A stretch of 44,501 nucleotides of DNA from Desulfuromonas sp. (GCA_002868905.1 PKUA01000065.1:1-44501); one strand, 5' to 3'. Numbered from the stretch's first letter, positions 1 through 7,698 are shown. Program-made: numbers and translations. The notes: a model not told the origin generated them from the sequence alone.

Positions 1-17
1 ACCTCTTCGCCATGGCA

Positions 18-716
18 TTAGTTGCAGTCGAAGTGGGACTTGCCGCCAGGGGAGACGCCGAGCGAGTTGCCGGCGATCAGGTGCGATTCGGTCTTATGGC
101 AATCAGTGCACTGGAAGTCGTTCCCCTCGACGTCCATATGCACGTCGATCTCTTTTTCCGGGTAGGACATGGAGGAGTCGAGGTCACCGTGCTTGACCGC
201 GTCGCCGCCGCCGCCGAAGAAGTGGCAGATCCCGCAGTTGTCGCGGTTCGGCTTGGCAACGTTTTGGGCGATCAGCAGCAGGTTGGTGTCCTCCGGCGGA
301 TAGCCGGCCTTGTTGAGCGCCTTGGTGTAGCTGTTGGTGCTGTCATGGCAGGCGAGGCAGTCGATATTTTCGGCGTTGCTGAAGTCGTAGGTGTTGGCGT
401 CGGTCATGCCGTAGCCCGCGTGGCACTTGGCGCAGAACTGCTCGTTGCCGGCGACCGAGGTGCAGTAATTGTTGAGGGCGTTCTTCTTGCCACGGTCAAC
501 CGTCTTGCCATCGACCTTCTGCTCCAGACTCCAACGCCAGTGGGCGGTCTTCATGAAGTCGGTCGCTTCGTCCTTGTGACATTTAAGACACTGCCGGGTG
601 ACGTCCTGCGGTTCGTTGATCGGTCCCTTGATGAACTTGGCGTGATTGACGGCCAGGGCGCTGCCCGGCAGCAGCAGGGCAAGGCTGACCAGGGTGATGA
701 GGATTCTGGATACCAT
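18..716 (-). CDS. octaheme tetrathionate reductase-family c-type cytochrome, truncated by an in-frame stop
   Basis: Secreted multiheme cytochrome. A signal peptide (hydrophobic stretch ending near GSALA) precedes the mature part. Five complete CxxCH motifs are visible: CLKCH, CAKCH, CLACH, CGICH and CTDCH. The spacing, plus the segments TAHWRWS, CHAGYG and GGGGDAVKHGDLD, match the N-terminal half of octaheme tetrathionate reductase-like cytochromes, which normally run to 400-500 residues. Here the frame ends with D-C-N-TAA, and the next codons in the same frame read C-H-G-E-E, so the stop falls inside what would be a sixth heme motif (CN*CH). The rest lies outside the window. GGAG sits 6 nt before the ATG at 716; an ATG at 728 is also open. 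It is last in a minus-strand group with a porin and a small cytochrome. Function beyond periplasmic electron transfer or reduction of a sulfur/nitrogen oxyanion is inferred. Confidence 0.8.
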   Translation of the reverse strand: MVSRILITLVSLALLLPGSALAVNHAKFIKGPINEPQDVTRQCLKCHKDEATDFMKTAHWRWSLEQKVDGKTVDRGKKNALNNYCTSVAGNEQFCAKCHAGYGMTDANTYDFSNAENIDCLACHDSTNSYTKALNKAGYPPEDTNLLLIAQNVAKPNRDNCGICHFFGGGGDAVKHGDLDSSMSYPEKEIDVHMDVEGNDFQCTDCHKTESHLIAGNSLGVSPGGKSHFDCN

Positions 717-781
717 CATATTCTCCATCGGCTCGGGTTAGACGTTCAATAATTCAAATAATGCAATACAGTGGGGTTAAA

Positions 782-807
782 AATGGGAGAGGCGAACCTC
801 TCCCATT
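782..807 (-). terminator. intrinsic terminator after the DUF3373 porin
   Basis: An 11-bp perfect stem (AATGGGAGAGG / CCTCTCCCATT) closes a 4-nt loop that reads TTCG on the minus strand. Five T residues follow on that strand. It lies between the porin stop and the octaheme cytochrome, so it could reduce read-through into the latter or protect the porin mRNA 3' end. Confidence 0.75.
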
Positions 808-819
808 CTACCAGCTTTT

Positions 820-2532
820 TTAGAACTTGACGGTTATCGATGCGTAGGCATCCCAGGCGGTGTCGATCACCGGCAGCATGGAGAATTCCTTGCCGTCGAT
901 CACATCATCCACCTTGTGCGGGGTGCCGACCGGCGAGCCGCTGTTGGTGTACTCGTAGTCGTAGTAGAGACCGCCGAGTTTGATGAACATGTTCGGGTTG
1001 ACGTCGACGATGTAGTAAGCTTCGCCGACATGGCCACGGGTGGCGATCTTGCTGCCGATCGCGTCATCCGCCGCCTGGGTGAACGGGGTCCAGTACTGGG
1101 AGCCGTAGTTGTACTCGAGGCCGAGTTTCCCCATCGGGGCCGGGACCTGGATGCCGGCGTAGAACGAGTAGCCGTTTTCGTTGTCGTCGGAAACGGTATG
1201 GGCCGGCTTCATCACGATGGCAGTGCCCTCTTCGTTGAGCTCCGCCTCGAACACCGGGTCGGAGAGCAGGCCGCCGAACATGCCAGCGTTACCGTTGGGG
1301 CGGGCCTGGGTCCAGGCACCGGAGAGGAACCAGTTGATGCCGTTATCCTCTTCACGGGCGAAGGTGGCGCCGCCGAGATGGATGTCACCGATGTTGGTGC
1401 TCGGTTGTACCCGGGTGACGAAGTTGAAGGTCGGGAAATTCTGCATGTCCTGGTACATGGTCGGGGCAAAGAACTTGGCGTACTGGGTCGGGAACGCCAT
1501 CACGCCCTTGAAGCCGTCGGTGACGTCCTGGGCGGTGAACAGCAGAAGCTGCAGCAGGTTGGTGCCGTCTTCGACCGCGTCAAGCAGGAAACCGCCGAGG
1601 TGGGTGTCGTCGGTGTTGATCTCGTTGAAAAGTTCGCCGTTGCCCCACTCGGACTCGAAGCCCTGGCCGTAGCAGAAGCGGAGGGTCTGGCCCTCGATCC
1701 CGGTCAGGTTCTCCAGATTGTAGCCGATGGTGATGCCGTCGAAGTTGAAGTGGACCAGGTGTCCGCCAGGGGACCCGCCGCGCATTTCGTTCTCGCGGTA
1801 CTGGGTCGGCGGGCCGTAGGTGCTGGGACGACGCCCGACGGAGAACCAGAAGCCGCTGCCGCCGATATCTTTCCAGTTGAAGAAGGCGCGCTCGACCCGC
1901 AGCCAGTCGCCGGTGGTGTTGCCGCCGTTGGTGCCGTCCATGGTGAAGGAGTCCCAGGAATCGAACACTTTGGAGCCGGTGGAGTCACCCCAGTTCTTGT
2001 ACATGCTGAGACGGCCGATGAAGGAGACGTTGTCCCAGACCTTCGCCTTCATGCCGAGGCGGAGGCGGGATGTGAAAAGGACATCGTTATCGATGTCGCC
2101 CGTTTCCGGACCGGCAGCGAACGGATACCCGCCGACGCCCTGCAGCATCCCCATGCCGAAAGCCTGGGCGAGATCGGGGTTGGCGGCCAGCATGTTGGCA
2201 AGCGGGGTTCCTTCTTCCGGCATGCCCTGGTTGTTGAAGCCGCCGAAAGCTCCGCTCATCGCTTTCTGACCGAAATCGTCGAAGTCGACCAGAATGCCGG
2301 GGTTGAAAGTGACATTCTTGTAATGCAGGCTGTCGACCGTGTTGCGGAAGTCGCCGGTGAAGGTGATCCGGTCGGTTGCGGCATGCATTTCAGCCTTGTC
2401 GAGGCGATCGTTCAGGTAATCGATCTCCTCCCAGAGTTCTTGGACTTTTTTCTCGAGGGCAGCGTCGGCTGCCAGGCTCACGGTTGGCAGCAAAAAACAG
2501 GCTGCCAGGGCCAGGGTCAAAATTTTCCGCAT
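820..2532 (-). CDS. DUF3373-type outer-membrane beta-barrel protein (porin)
   Basis: Predicted outer-membrane barrel of 570 residues. The ATG at 2532 is chosen because GGAGG lies 8 nt upstream and a clean signal peptide follows (MRKILTLALAACFLLPTVSLA). After cleavage there is a short coiled-coil segment rich in E, K and L (KKVQELWEEIDYLNDRL), then alternating aromatic/polar strands, and the protein ends in ITVKF, a C-terminal aromatic signature of beta-barrel proteins. The layout matches the DUF3373 family, which in Geobacter relatives sits beside multiheme cytochromes. The gene lies 34 bp downstream of a monoheme cytochrome and upstream of an octaheme cytochrome, so a role in passing electrons or substrate across the outer membrane is plausible. 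That role is inferred from context only. Confidence 0.8.
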   Translation of the reverse strand: MRKILTLALAACFLLPTVSLAADAALEKKVQELWEEIDYLNDRLDKAEMHAATDRITFTGDFRNTVDSLHYKNVTFNPGILVDFDDFGQKAMSGAFGGFNNQGMPEEGTPLANMLAANPDLAQAFGMGMLQGVGGYPFAAGPETGDIDNDVLFTSRLRLGMKAKVWDNVSFIGRLSMYKNWGDSTGSKVFDSWDSFTMDGTNGGNTTGDWLRVERAFFNWKDIGGSGFWFSVGRRPSTYGPPTQYRENEMRGGSPGGHLVHFNFDGITIGYNLENLTGIEGQTLRFCYGQGFESEWGNGELFNEINTDDTHLGGFLLDAVEDGTNLLQLLLFTAQDVTDGFKGVMAFPTQYAKFFAPTMYQDMQNFPTFNFVTRVQPSTNIGDIHLGGATFAREEDNGINWFLSGAWTQARPNGNAGMFGGLLSDPVFEAELNEEGTAIVMKPAHTVSDDNENGYSFYAGIQVPAPMGKLGLEYNYGSQYWTPFTQAADDAIGSKIATRGHVGEAYYIVDVNPNMFIKLGGLYYDYEYTNSGSPVGTPHKVDDVIDGKEFSMLPVIDTAWDAYASITVKF

Positions 2533-2566
2533 CGGTTTGCCTCCTTGATGACGCAATAGTTATTGA

Positions 2567-2893
2567 TCAGCCGCAGGTCGCGGGCTGGTCGGAATCGGCC
2601 GCGTGATCGAACAGGAACTGGTTCATGTCGAGCAGGTCCTTCTCGCTGAACTTCTCCCAGATTTCCGGCTTGTCCTTATGCTTGTCACGCCTGAAGAAGC
2701 GGTCCCACTGGGACATGGTTTTCGACATGGGGGTCAGGTTGCCCCCCTCGGCCCCATCTGAATGACACTCCTTGCAGTTTTTCTTGTAGAGGTATTTCCC
2801 CTTTTTCGGATTACCGCCTTCAACGGCGAGCGCCGCGCTGGCGCAGAAGCTTACAGCCAGGACCAGAGTCACGATTTTTTTCCAACTTTTCAT
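2567..2893 (-). CDS. small monoheme c-type cytochrome
   Basis: 108-residue exported cytochrome. The signal peptide MKSWKKIVTLVLAVSFCASAALA is followed by one heme site, CKECH, at about residues 40-44. Methionines downstream (LTPMSKTMSQW, DLLDMNQFLFDHA) could supply the distal heme ligand, as in class I cytochromes of the cytochrome c5/c6 fold. GGAGG lies 8 nt before the ATG. It is the first gene of the minus-strand cytochrome-porin-octaheme group, 34 bp before the porin. Its likely job is a periplasmic electron shuttle for that group. Confidence 0.85.
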   Translation of the reverse strand: MKSWKKIVTLVLAVSFCASAALAVEGGNPKKGKYLYKKNCKECHSDGAEGGNLTPMSKTMSQWDRFFRRDKHKDKPEIWEKFSEKDLLDMNQFLFDHAADSDQPATCG

Positions 2894-3327
2894 GTTCTTT
2901 ACCTCCGCGTTGAGATGGGCCGTTATGACCAGGGGACATAACAGCGTTGTTTTGCGATAGTAGGTTTTTCAGATAGTCAATACACAATATATGCCGAAAA
3001 TCATATGTTGTGTATTGTTTTGAAAACAGTCAACACTTTACCAAGGTTTTCCATGGTTTGTTAGCCGAGTCTAATTATTTTTGAGGCCAAGGCCGGGTAG
3101 TTTGAACAGTATTGCCGCGATATGGCCGATATGAATTTGTTATTTCGCAATATTCGAAAACATTAATTGATTGACAGTCTGTGGGGTAAGGTTTTGAGTG
3201 TCCGAATCGGGTCTGTTGTCGCCTAAAGGGTGGTGTGTGGGGCAACATTTGTCCGATGTTCCGATATACTAATCACGGTTACTCATCCGATACCGTGACT
3301 GGCACGACAAGCGAGGTGGTAGAGTCT
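2894..3327. other. divergent intergenic region with palindromes
   Basis: This 434-bp region separates the minus-strand cytochrome group from the plus-strand TAXI gene. It is AT-rich compared with its neighbours and holds a 40-bp inverted repeat (2978-3017, listed separately). A 7-bp hairpin, TCACGGT (3273-3279) with ACCGTGA (3292-3298), lies in the leader of the plus-strand gene. TCCGAT-type hexamers recur around 3250-3290. No convincing gene is present. Confidence 0.6.
2978..3017. promoter_or_regulatory. 40-bp inverted repeat, candidate operator
   Basis: Arms CAATACACAATATATG (2978-2993) and CATATGTTGTGTATTG (3002-3017) are complementary at 15 of 16 positions, with an 8-bp spacer. It sits 85-125 bp upstream of the monoheme cytochrome start, where a regulator of the minus-strand group would bind. 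No T-run follows either arm, which makes a terminator unlikely. Confidence 0.5.
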
Positions 3328-4287
3328 ATGTGGAAATATAGTCTCCCTTTCCTGCTGTTATTGATCATCGGCCTGTTCTGGTTCCTGTTCCCGTCAAAGA
3401 CAACGATATTGAGGATTGGGGGCGGCCCCGCCGGTGGCACCTTTATCCTGTTTTCCGAGGGGATGGCTGACCTGTTGCGGCAGAACGGTTTCGGGCAGGA
3501 TGTTGACGTATCGTCCTCTGGTGGCTCGGTGGCGAATCTTAGGGCTGTTGAAGCGGGGCGGGTTGATTTTGCCCTGGTTTATTCAGGGGATGCCTACCTC
3601 GGGAGGACCGGCTTACTCAAGGATGAGCCGGCGCGCTATACCTCTGTTCGGGCACTCTGTCGCCTTTATGGCTCGGCGGCCCAGCTGGCCGTTTCAAAAA
3701 GCGGCGTGATTGATTCTATCGAGGATCTGGTGGGCCGCCGAATTGCCATCGGCAGCCACGGTTCGGGGTCTGCACACAGCGCCGAGAGGTATTTTTCGAC
3801 TTTGGGGATGTGGGATGTCATGACGCCATTATACATGGGGTATGATCTCGGCATGCGGGAGTTGCTCGGGGGGCGGGCGGAGGCGGTCTGGCAATTGGTT
3901 GGTGCTCCCAGCGCCTCGATCACTGAGATAAATCGACGCTATCCCTTACGCCTGCTGGAATTGGCCGAGTATGGACGGGATTCTGACTTCTTCAGGGATT
4001 ACCCGTTTTACACTGAGAAGGTCATTCCAGAAGGGACATACGACGGACAAGTGGAGGCGGTCGCCAGTTTCCAGGACAATACTCTGCTGGTGGCGAATGT
4101 TGCGACTCCGCCTGAACTGGTCGATCTCGTATTGAAAGCCCTCTTCAGTCCTGCCGGAAAGCAAAAGTTGGTTTCGTTCCATCCCGTTGCGAGGGAGCTC
4201 GATGTCAAAACCGCCTTGCATGGTATCGAGATTCCCCTGCACCCGGCAGCTGAACGTTTTTGGAAACAGCGTGGCCTGCTCCAATGA
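3328..4287 (+). CDS. TAXI-family TRAP transporter solute-binding protein (membrane-anchored, orphan)
   Basis: 319 residues. A single N-terminal membrane segment (YSLPFLLLLIIGLFWFLF) is followed by a periplasmic binding-protein fold. Family marks include IGGGPAGGTF near the mature N-terminus, SGGSVANLRAVEAGRVDFALVYSGDAY, and IAIGSHGSGSAHSAERYF. The ATG at 3328 is preceded by GAGGTGG about 9 nt upstream; an in-frame start at 3235 would give a cytoplasmic tail of 31 residues with no family likeness. TAXI proteins normally deliver small organic acids to a TRAP permease, but no permease gene is adjacent. The partner is therefore elsewhere, or the protein works as a sensor. It converges with the FKBP gene, 24 bp apart. 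Confidence 0.8.
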   Translation: MWKYSLPFLLLLIIGLFWFLFPSKTTILRIGGGPAGGTFILFSEGMADLLRQNGFGQDVDVSSSGGSVANLRAVEAGRVDFALVYSGDAYLGRTGLLKDEPARYTSVRALCRLYGSAAQLAVSKSGVIDSIEDLVGRRIAIGSHGSGSAHSAERYFSTLGMWDVMTPLYMGYDLGMRELLGGRAEAVWQLVGAPSASITEINRRYPLRLLELAEYGRDSDFFRDYPFYTEKVIPEGTYDGQVEAVASFQDNTLLVANVATPPELVDLVLKALFSPAGKQKLVSFHPVARELDVKTALHGIEIPLHPAAERFWKQRGLLQ

Positions 4288-4311
4288 GGCTCCCGTCTTT
4301 CCGCGACCGCT

Positions 4312-4737
4312 TTATTCAATCTCGACCAACTTCAAGGCAAACGTCAGGTCGCATCCGGCCAGGTCGTGATTGCCGTCGAGCAGCACCTCCTGGTCGCCAA
4401 CCTCCCGGACTCGCATGACCCGTGCCGTCTCGCCGAGACTGATGCTCAGTTTCTGGCCGATGCGTAATTCCCGTTCCGGCGGGAACATCTCCCGTGAGAC
4501 CTTCAGCAGGTTCTCCTGCAACCTCGGTCCGTAAGCCTGCTCGGCTTTCAGGTGGATATTTTTAACGTCTCCCGGTCGCATGCCGGCGATCTCTTGCTCC
4601 AGCGCTTGGAAGACCTCGTCGGCGCCGAGGGTGAACGTCAGTGGGGAATCGGCATCGCGTTGATCGAAAATTCGACCGTTGTCGAGGGTGCCGATATAGT
4701 GGACGGTGACCCGGTCCCCGTTGGTTGCTTTTTGCAT
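4312..4737 (-). CDS. SlyD-like FKBP-type peptidyl-prolyl cis-trans isomerase
   Basis: 141 residues, cytoplasmic (no signal peptide). The FKBP half begins VTVHYIGTLDNGRIFDQ and includes LTFTLGADEVFQALEQEIAGMRPGD. An insert-in-flap region spans the middle, and the chain closes with VLLDGNHDLAGCDLTFALKLVEIE, the standard SlyD-type C-terminal strand. The His-rich nickel-binding tail of Escherichia coli SlyD is absent. GGAG lies 8-9 nt before the ATG. It is 24 bp downstream of the macro-domain gene and is probably the last cistron of that unit. It acts as a folding catalyst or chaperone. Confidence 0.88.
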   Translation of the reverse strand: MQKATNGDRVTVHYIGTLDNGRIFDQRDADSPLTFTLGADEVFQALEQEIAGMRPGDVKNIHLKAEQAYGPRLQENLLKVSREMFPPERELRIGQKLSISLGETARVMRVREVGDQEVLLDGNHDLAGCDLTFALKLVEIE

Positions 4738-4761
4738 GTTTTTTTCTCCTGAAATACGTCC

Positions 4762-5193
4762 CTACATGTTGGTGATGACCTGAAACCGCTCGTCAAAGTG
4801 ACGTTGCAGAATGGGGGCGACACTTTTCCACGAGAGACCCCCTCCACCGCAACCGGGGCGGGGAACGACGACCGATGGCCATTCCTTGTAGTCGGCCAAC
4901 TCGACCAGCTCCCGGCATGACCGTTCGATCAAAGACAGCTCGGGCAACTGAAATGGGTCTTCTTCGATCGGAAAGCTGACGATCCGTTGTCCCAGGTCGA
5001 AAACATGGCTGCCATGTTGGCGGATCAGGCTCCCGAGGATTTGCGGTAACCGGGGAAAACGATCCCGCGCCTGTCGGGCGCACCCGCGAAGCATAATGGC
5101 ATTGCCATCCCGATCGACTGTCCCGTTGGTGGTAATCGCAATGACCGCACCTGCCGCGTACTGGTCCCAGAGGTCGCCGCTCAACTCAATCAT
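4762..5193 (-). CDS. macro-domain (ADP-ribose-binding) protein
   Basis: 143 residues. The start MIELSGDLW is in frame with an upstream extension that has no family likeness. The pattern TNGTVDRDGNAIMLRGCARQARDRFP, then LGSLIRQHG, IVSFPIEED, and near the C-terminus VVPRPGCGGGGLSWKSVAPIL followed by RF.VI, matches a single-domain macro-domain subfamily common in bacteria and phages. The glycine-rich PGCGGGG segment corresponds to the phosphate-gripping loop. Macro domains bind ADP-ribose, and some remove it from proteins. The gene overlaps the preceding cistron by 8 bp. Its position a few hundred bases from draT and draG suggests an ADP-ribosylation link, which is inference. Confidence 0.82.
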   Translation of the reverse strand: MIELSGDLWDQYAAGAVIAITTNGTVDRDGNAIMLRGCARQARDRFPRLPQILGSLIRQHGSHVFDLGQRIVSFPIEEDPFQLPELSLIERSCRELVELADYKEWPSVVVPRPGCGGGGLSWKSVAPILQRHFDERFQVITNM

Positions 5194-5488
5194 GGTCGCG
5201 TCCAAGCATGTCGCCCACGACCGAAACCAGAAAGTCGAAGACCTCTTCACGGGTCTGGATAAAGCGTGGCATCTCGTCACCGGCCAACTCTTCCAGGCGA
5301 TGCAGGATGTTGGCGTCGCTACAGTTGAACTCATTCATAACCGCCTCCAACATCGGGATGACCTCGTAGAGATCGTCCCGGTCGTAGGGGTGCGGATCCG
5401 GTTTGCCGGTGAATTTCGGCTCGTCGCGCTGCTCCTTGTTGCGCCGGTACTTATAATACAGGTCGGATGGATTGATTTTGACTCCCAT
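5186..5488 (-). CDS. conserved-looking small protein of unknown function
   Basis: 100 residues from the ATG at 5488 (GGAGAG about 5 nt upstream); an upstream in-frame start at 5518 lacks such a site. The protein is hydrophilic and acidic, begins with KINPSDLYYKYRRNKEQRDEPKFTGKPD, and has a mainly helical C-terminal half (MLEAVMNEFNCSDANILHRLEELAGDEMPRFIQTREEVFDFLVSVV). No membrane segment or known catalytic motif was recognised. Its stop overlaps the start of the macro-domain gene, so the two are likely translationally coupled. Confidence 0.7.
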   Translation of the reverse strand: MGVKINPSDLYYKYRRNKEQRDEPKFTGKPDPHPYDRDDLYEVIPMLEAVMNEFNCSDANILHRLEELAGDEMPRFIQTREEVFDFLVSVVGDMLGRDHD

Positions 5489-5508
5489 GTTGCTCTCCTC
5501 GTGCCTGA

Positions 5509-5751
5509 TCAGCCGCACCCGCTGCCGCAGTTATGTCGTTTGGAACAGCCACTGGCGCATACATCCTGCGCCTTGCCTCCGTCGGTTTTTTCCAACAGGG
5601 CGGAAAGGCTCTCCGCGTCCACTTGCCACTCCCCGTCAACTTCGAAGCCTTCGATCAGGCCTCGCTTGATGTGCATCAGTACGTTGAGAGGGGTGGTTTT
5701 CATCTGCTTCGCTGCATCGGGCAACGAAATCCTTTGGTTTTCCTCAGCCAT
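5509..5751 (-). CDS. small HTH/excisionase-like protein with a Cys-rich tail
   Basis: 80 residues, with AAAGGAG 7 nt before the ATG at 5751. Residues 7-55 (SLPDAAKQMKTTPLNVLMHI, then RGLIEGFEVDGEWQVDAESL) look like a MerR/excisionase-type helix-turn-helix. The last 20 residues contain five cysteines (C-x3-C-x5-C-x3-C pattern with a final CG), likely a metal or redox site. It is the first gene of a short minus-strand unit with the 100-residue protein, the macro-domain protein and the FKBP, so it may be their regulator. That role is inferred. Confidence 0.72.
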   Translation of the reverse strand: MAEENQRISLPDAAKQMKTTPLNVLMHIKRGLIEGFEVDGEWQVDAESLSALLEKTDGGKAQDVCASGCSKRHNCGSGCG

Positions 5752-5830
5752 GTCAGTCTCCTTTCCGAGACGTTCTCTTTTGCCAGGGACGCTATACCGT
5801 CCGTCTTGCTTTCTCTCGTGATTTCCAAGC

Positions 5831-5860
5831 AAAAGCCCGCACCGATTCTTCCGGGCGGGC
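5831..5860 (-). terminator. terminator after draG
   Basis: On the minus strand GCCCGC (5860-5855) pairs with GCGGGC (5840-5835), and TTTTG follows. An inner CCGGAAGAATCGG segment can extend the hairpin. It lies between the draG stop and the start of the next unit, so draTG and the macro-domain unit are probably transcribed separately. Confidence 0.55.
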
Positions 5861-5927
5861 ATCGTTGCACCATTTGTCGAACCACACCATCGTGGATCGC
5901 GGGATATCTGTTCAACCGACTGTGCGG

Positions 5928-6893
5928 TCAGGCTGGGTCGCCACTCCAGGGGGAGAGCTTGGCCAGGTCGACCGCTTGCTGCTCAACCTCGATGCGTACG
6001 TCGCGGTTGAGCTTTTTTAACCAGCGGAGCGGGATTGCGTCGAGGCCGTAAAATGCTCCGGCGATCATGCCGGCGATGGCCCCGGTGGTGTCGGCATCCC
6101 CCCCCTGATTGACGACCGCGACCAGGCATTCCTCGAAGTCGGCGGTGGTAAAAAAATAATGGAAAACGGTCTGTAAAGTATCCACGACGTACGAACTGGC
6201 ATTGCCCTGGTACTTGTTAAAGCGAAAACTTTTGTATTCGGCGACGAGTTCCCGCGTGGTGGCATGGAGTTGGAAACGATCGCAACTGCCGATTGCCTGG
6301 TGAATCATCCGTCCGATGGTGATGCAGGCCGCATCCGACAGCGGGTGATTGTGAGTCAGATGCGCCTGACTGATGGCGAACCGTGACATGGCCTCCTCGT
6401 CACCGAGGGTCAACAGTGCGACGGGGGCCATGCGCATGGCGGCGCCGTTACCCGCGTCCCAGTCGTTATAGGGTGTTTCCAGTTGTCCCTTGAGCATGTA
6501 GTCGCGAATGCCGCGCCGGCAGGTCGAGCCGATATCGACCGGCTTGCTTCTCATCCAGGTGACGAAGTTGTCGGCGATCCCCTGCAGGTCCCACCCGCCG
6601 CTGCTCAGCACGGCACGGCCGAGAGCGATCGACATCTCCGTATCGTCGGTGACCTGTCCCGGCTTGAGATAGAGCCACCCTCCGCCGATGATCTTCCGGT
6701 GAACCTTGAACTGGGCCTTGATCTCACCCGGCGTCATGAACTCGGTGGTCGCCCCGAGGGCGTCCCCGATGGCGAGTCCGAGATAGGTCGCGCGAGCCCG
6801 GGCCAGGACCGTGTCGAATGGGACCGGCCGCGACATCGGCGAGGATGGCGGGTTTTGCTCCAGCAAAAGTTTTTTGTCGGCATGCTGTTTCAT
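5928..6893 (-). CDS. draG: ADP-ribosyl-[dinitrogen reductase] hydrolase
   Basis: 321 residues. It removes ADP-ribose from the nitrogenase iron protein and so restores activity. Metal- and substrate-binding motifs of the ADP-ribosylglycohydrolase fold are present in order: YLGLAIGDALGATTEFM, GQVTDDTEMSIALG, GSTCRRGIRDYM, GNGAAMRMAP, AHLTHNHPLSD, and the C-terminal NQGGDADTTGAIAGMIAGA. The TDDTE and DADTT clusters carry the acidic residues that bind the two metal ions. The start at 6893 is 10 bp after the draT stop; a second ATG at 6836 is possible and would remove a nonconserved leader. The draT-draG order and spacing indicate co-transcription under nitrogen control. Confidence 0.93.
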   Translation of the reverse strand: MKQHADKKLLLEQNPPSSPMSRPVPFDTVLARARATYLGLAIGDALGATTEFMTPGEIKAQFKVHRKIIGGGWLYLKPGQVTDDTEMSIALGRAVLSSGGWDLQGIADNFVTWMRSKPVDIGSTCRRGIRDYMLKGQLETPYNDWDAGNGAAMRMAPVALLTLGDEEAMSRFAISQAHLTHNHPLSDAACITIGRMIHQAIGSCDRFQLHATTRELVAEYKSFRFNKYQGNASSYVVDTLQTVFHYFFTTADFEECLVAVVNQGGDADTTGAIAGMIAGAFYGLDAIPLRWLKKLNRDVRIEVEQQAVDLAKLSPWSGDPA

Positions 6894-6903
6894 GGATTCC
6901 GTT

Positions 6904-7698
6904 TCAACCGCCGGTCAGGACCTTGACCTCGAATTCGCCGCCGATCACGATCACCTCGCCCTCACCCTTGAACAGTGATTTGGGGAGAAGGCCTCCCATG
7001 AAGAAGATTTTGGTCAGCGGCATGCTGGTTTCGAGGACCCTGCTGCCGAACTCCCACGCACGTTCGAAGTCGTCGGTAAAGGAGTTGAGACAATTCAACC
7101 GTAACAGGACCCGGTTCTTCTCCAGCTTTTCAAGTACCTGGTGTTCTTCGAAATCGTAGATCCCGCGATACAGTTTCCAGTGAGTCTCTCCCGGGAATCG
7201 GCGTGCCAGTTCATACTGGACATAGACGTATAGCAGGTCGAGTTGTTGGAAAATGGCATTGGTCCGTGCCGAACCTTTCATGCGATCGACCGCGTATTGG
7301 TAATAGGCCTCGGAGTCGATGTCCTTGATCGGCATATGGTGAAAGGTCGGCGGCAGCCCGAGGCGCGACTCGGCCCATCCTTTCAGGACAGCTCCTTCCG
7401 GGGAGTTGCTGTCAAACAGCCAGCCTCGCAGGAAACGGAGATAGCTGTTCTTGATGCTTTTGCGGCTGCTCAGTTTCTCTTCCCGTTCCCATTGATGAAG
7501 CTGGAACTGCACATCCATGAAGTCGTGGAACTGAATACCCCTCGCTTCGGGGTCGTCGAGCCTGTCGAGACGATCGAACAGCAGCCGGCTGGAATGACTG
7601 ACACCCTGCAGTTCCAGGGATTTTGGCTGCAGGTTGTAATGCCGGGAGGCGATGGCCCACGGCGGCAAGCTGCAACGATTCATCGGTGTTGGATACAT
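6904..7698 (-). CDS. draT: NAD(+)-dinitrogen-reductase ADP-D-ribosyltransferase
   Basis: 264 residues from the ATG at 7698; longer in-frame starts exist up to 7824, with no clear ribosome site for any. It transfers ADP-ribose from NAD to an arginine of the nitrogenase iron protein to switch nitrogenase off. The DraT pattern is present: NRCSLPPWAIAS near the N-terminus, LELQGVSHSSRLLFDRLD, IQFHDFMDVQFQLHQWE, YLRFLRGWLFDSNSPEGAVLKGWAESRLGLPPTFH, and TKIFFMGGLLPKSLFKGEGEVIVIGGEFEV at the C-terminus. It is followed directly by draG, and a sigma-54 type promoter lies 217 bp upstream. The nitrogenase structural genes are not in this window. Confidence 0.93.
   Translation of the reverse strand: MYPTPMNRCSLPPWAIASRHYNLQPKSLELQGVSHSSRLLFDRLDRLDDPEARGIQFHDFMDVQFQLHQWEREEKLSSRKSIKNSYLRFLRGWLFDSNSPEGAVLKGWAESRLGLPPTFHHMPIKDIDSEAYYQYAVDRMKGSARTNAIFQQLDLLYVYVQYELARRFPGETHWKLYRGIYDFEEHQVLEKLEKNRVLLRLNCLNSFTDDFERAWEFGSRVLETSMPLTKIFFMGGLLPKSLFKGEGEVIVIGGEFEVKVLTGG

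Noticed and set aside
916-2559. Long plus-strand reading frame opposite the DUF3373 porin
   Set aside because: It mirrors the GC-rich codons of the porin, has no family motifs or ribosome site, and the minus-strand protein has a clear signal peptide and barrel end.
3299-3313. TGGCAC hexamer as a sigma-54 promoter for the TAXI gene
   Set aside because: The GC dinucleotide falls two bases too close to the -24 element.
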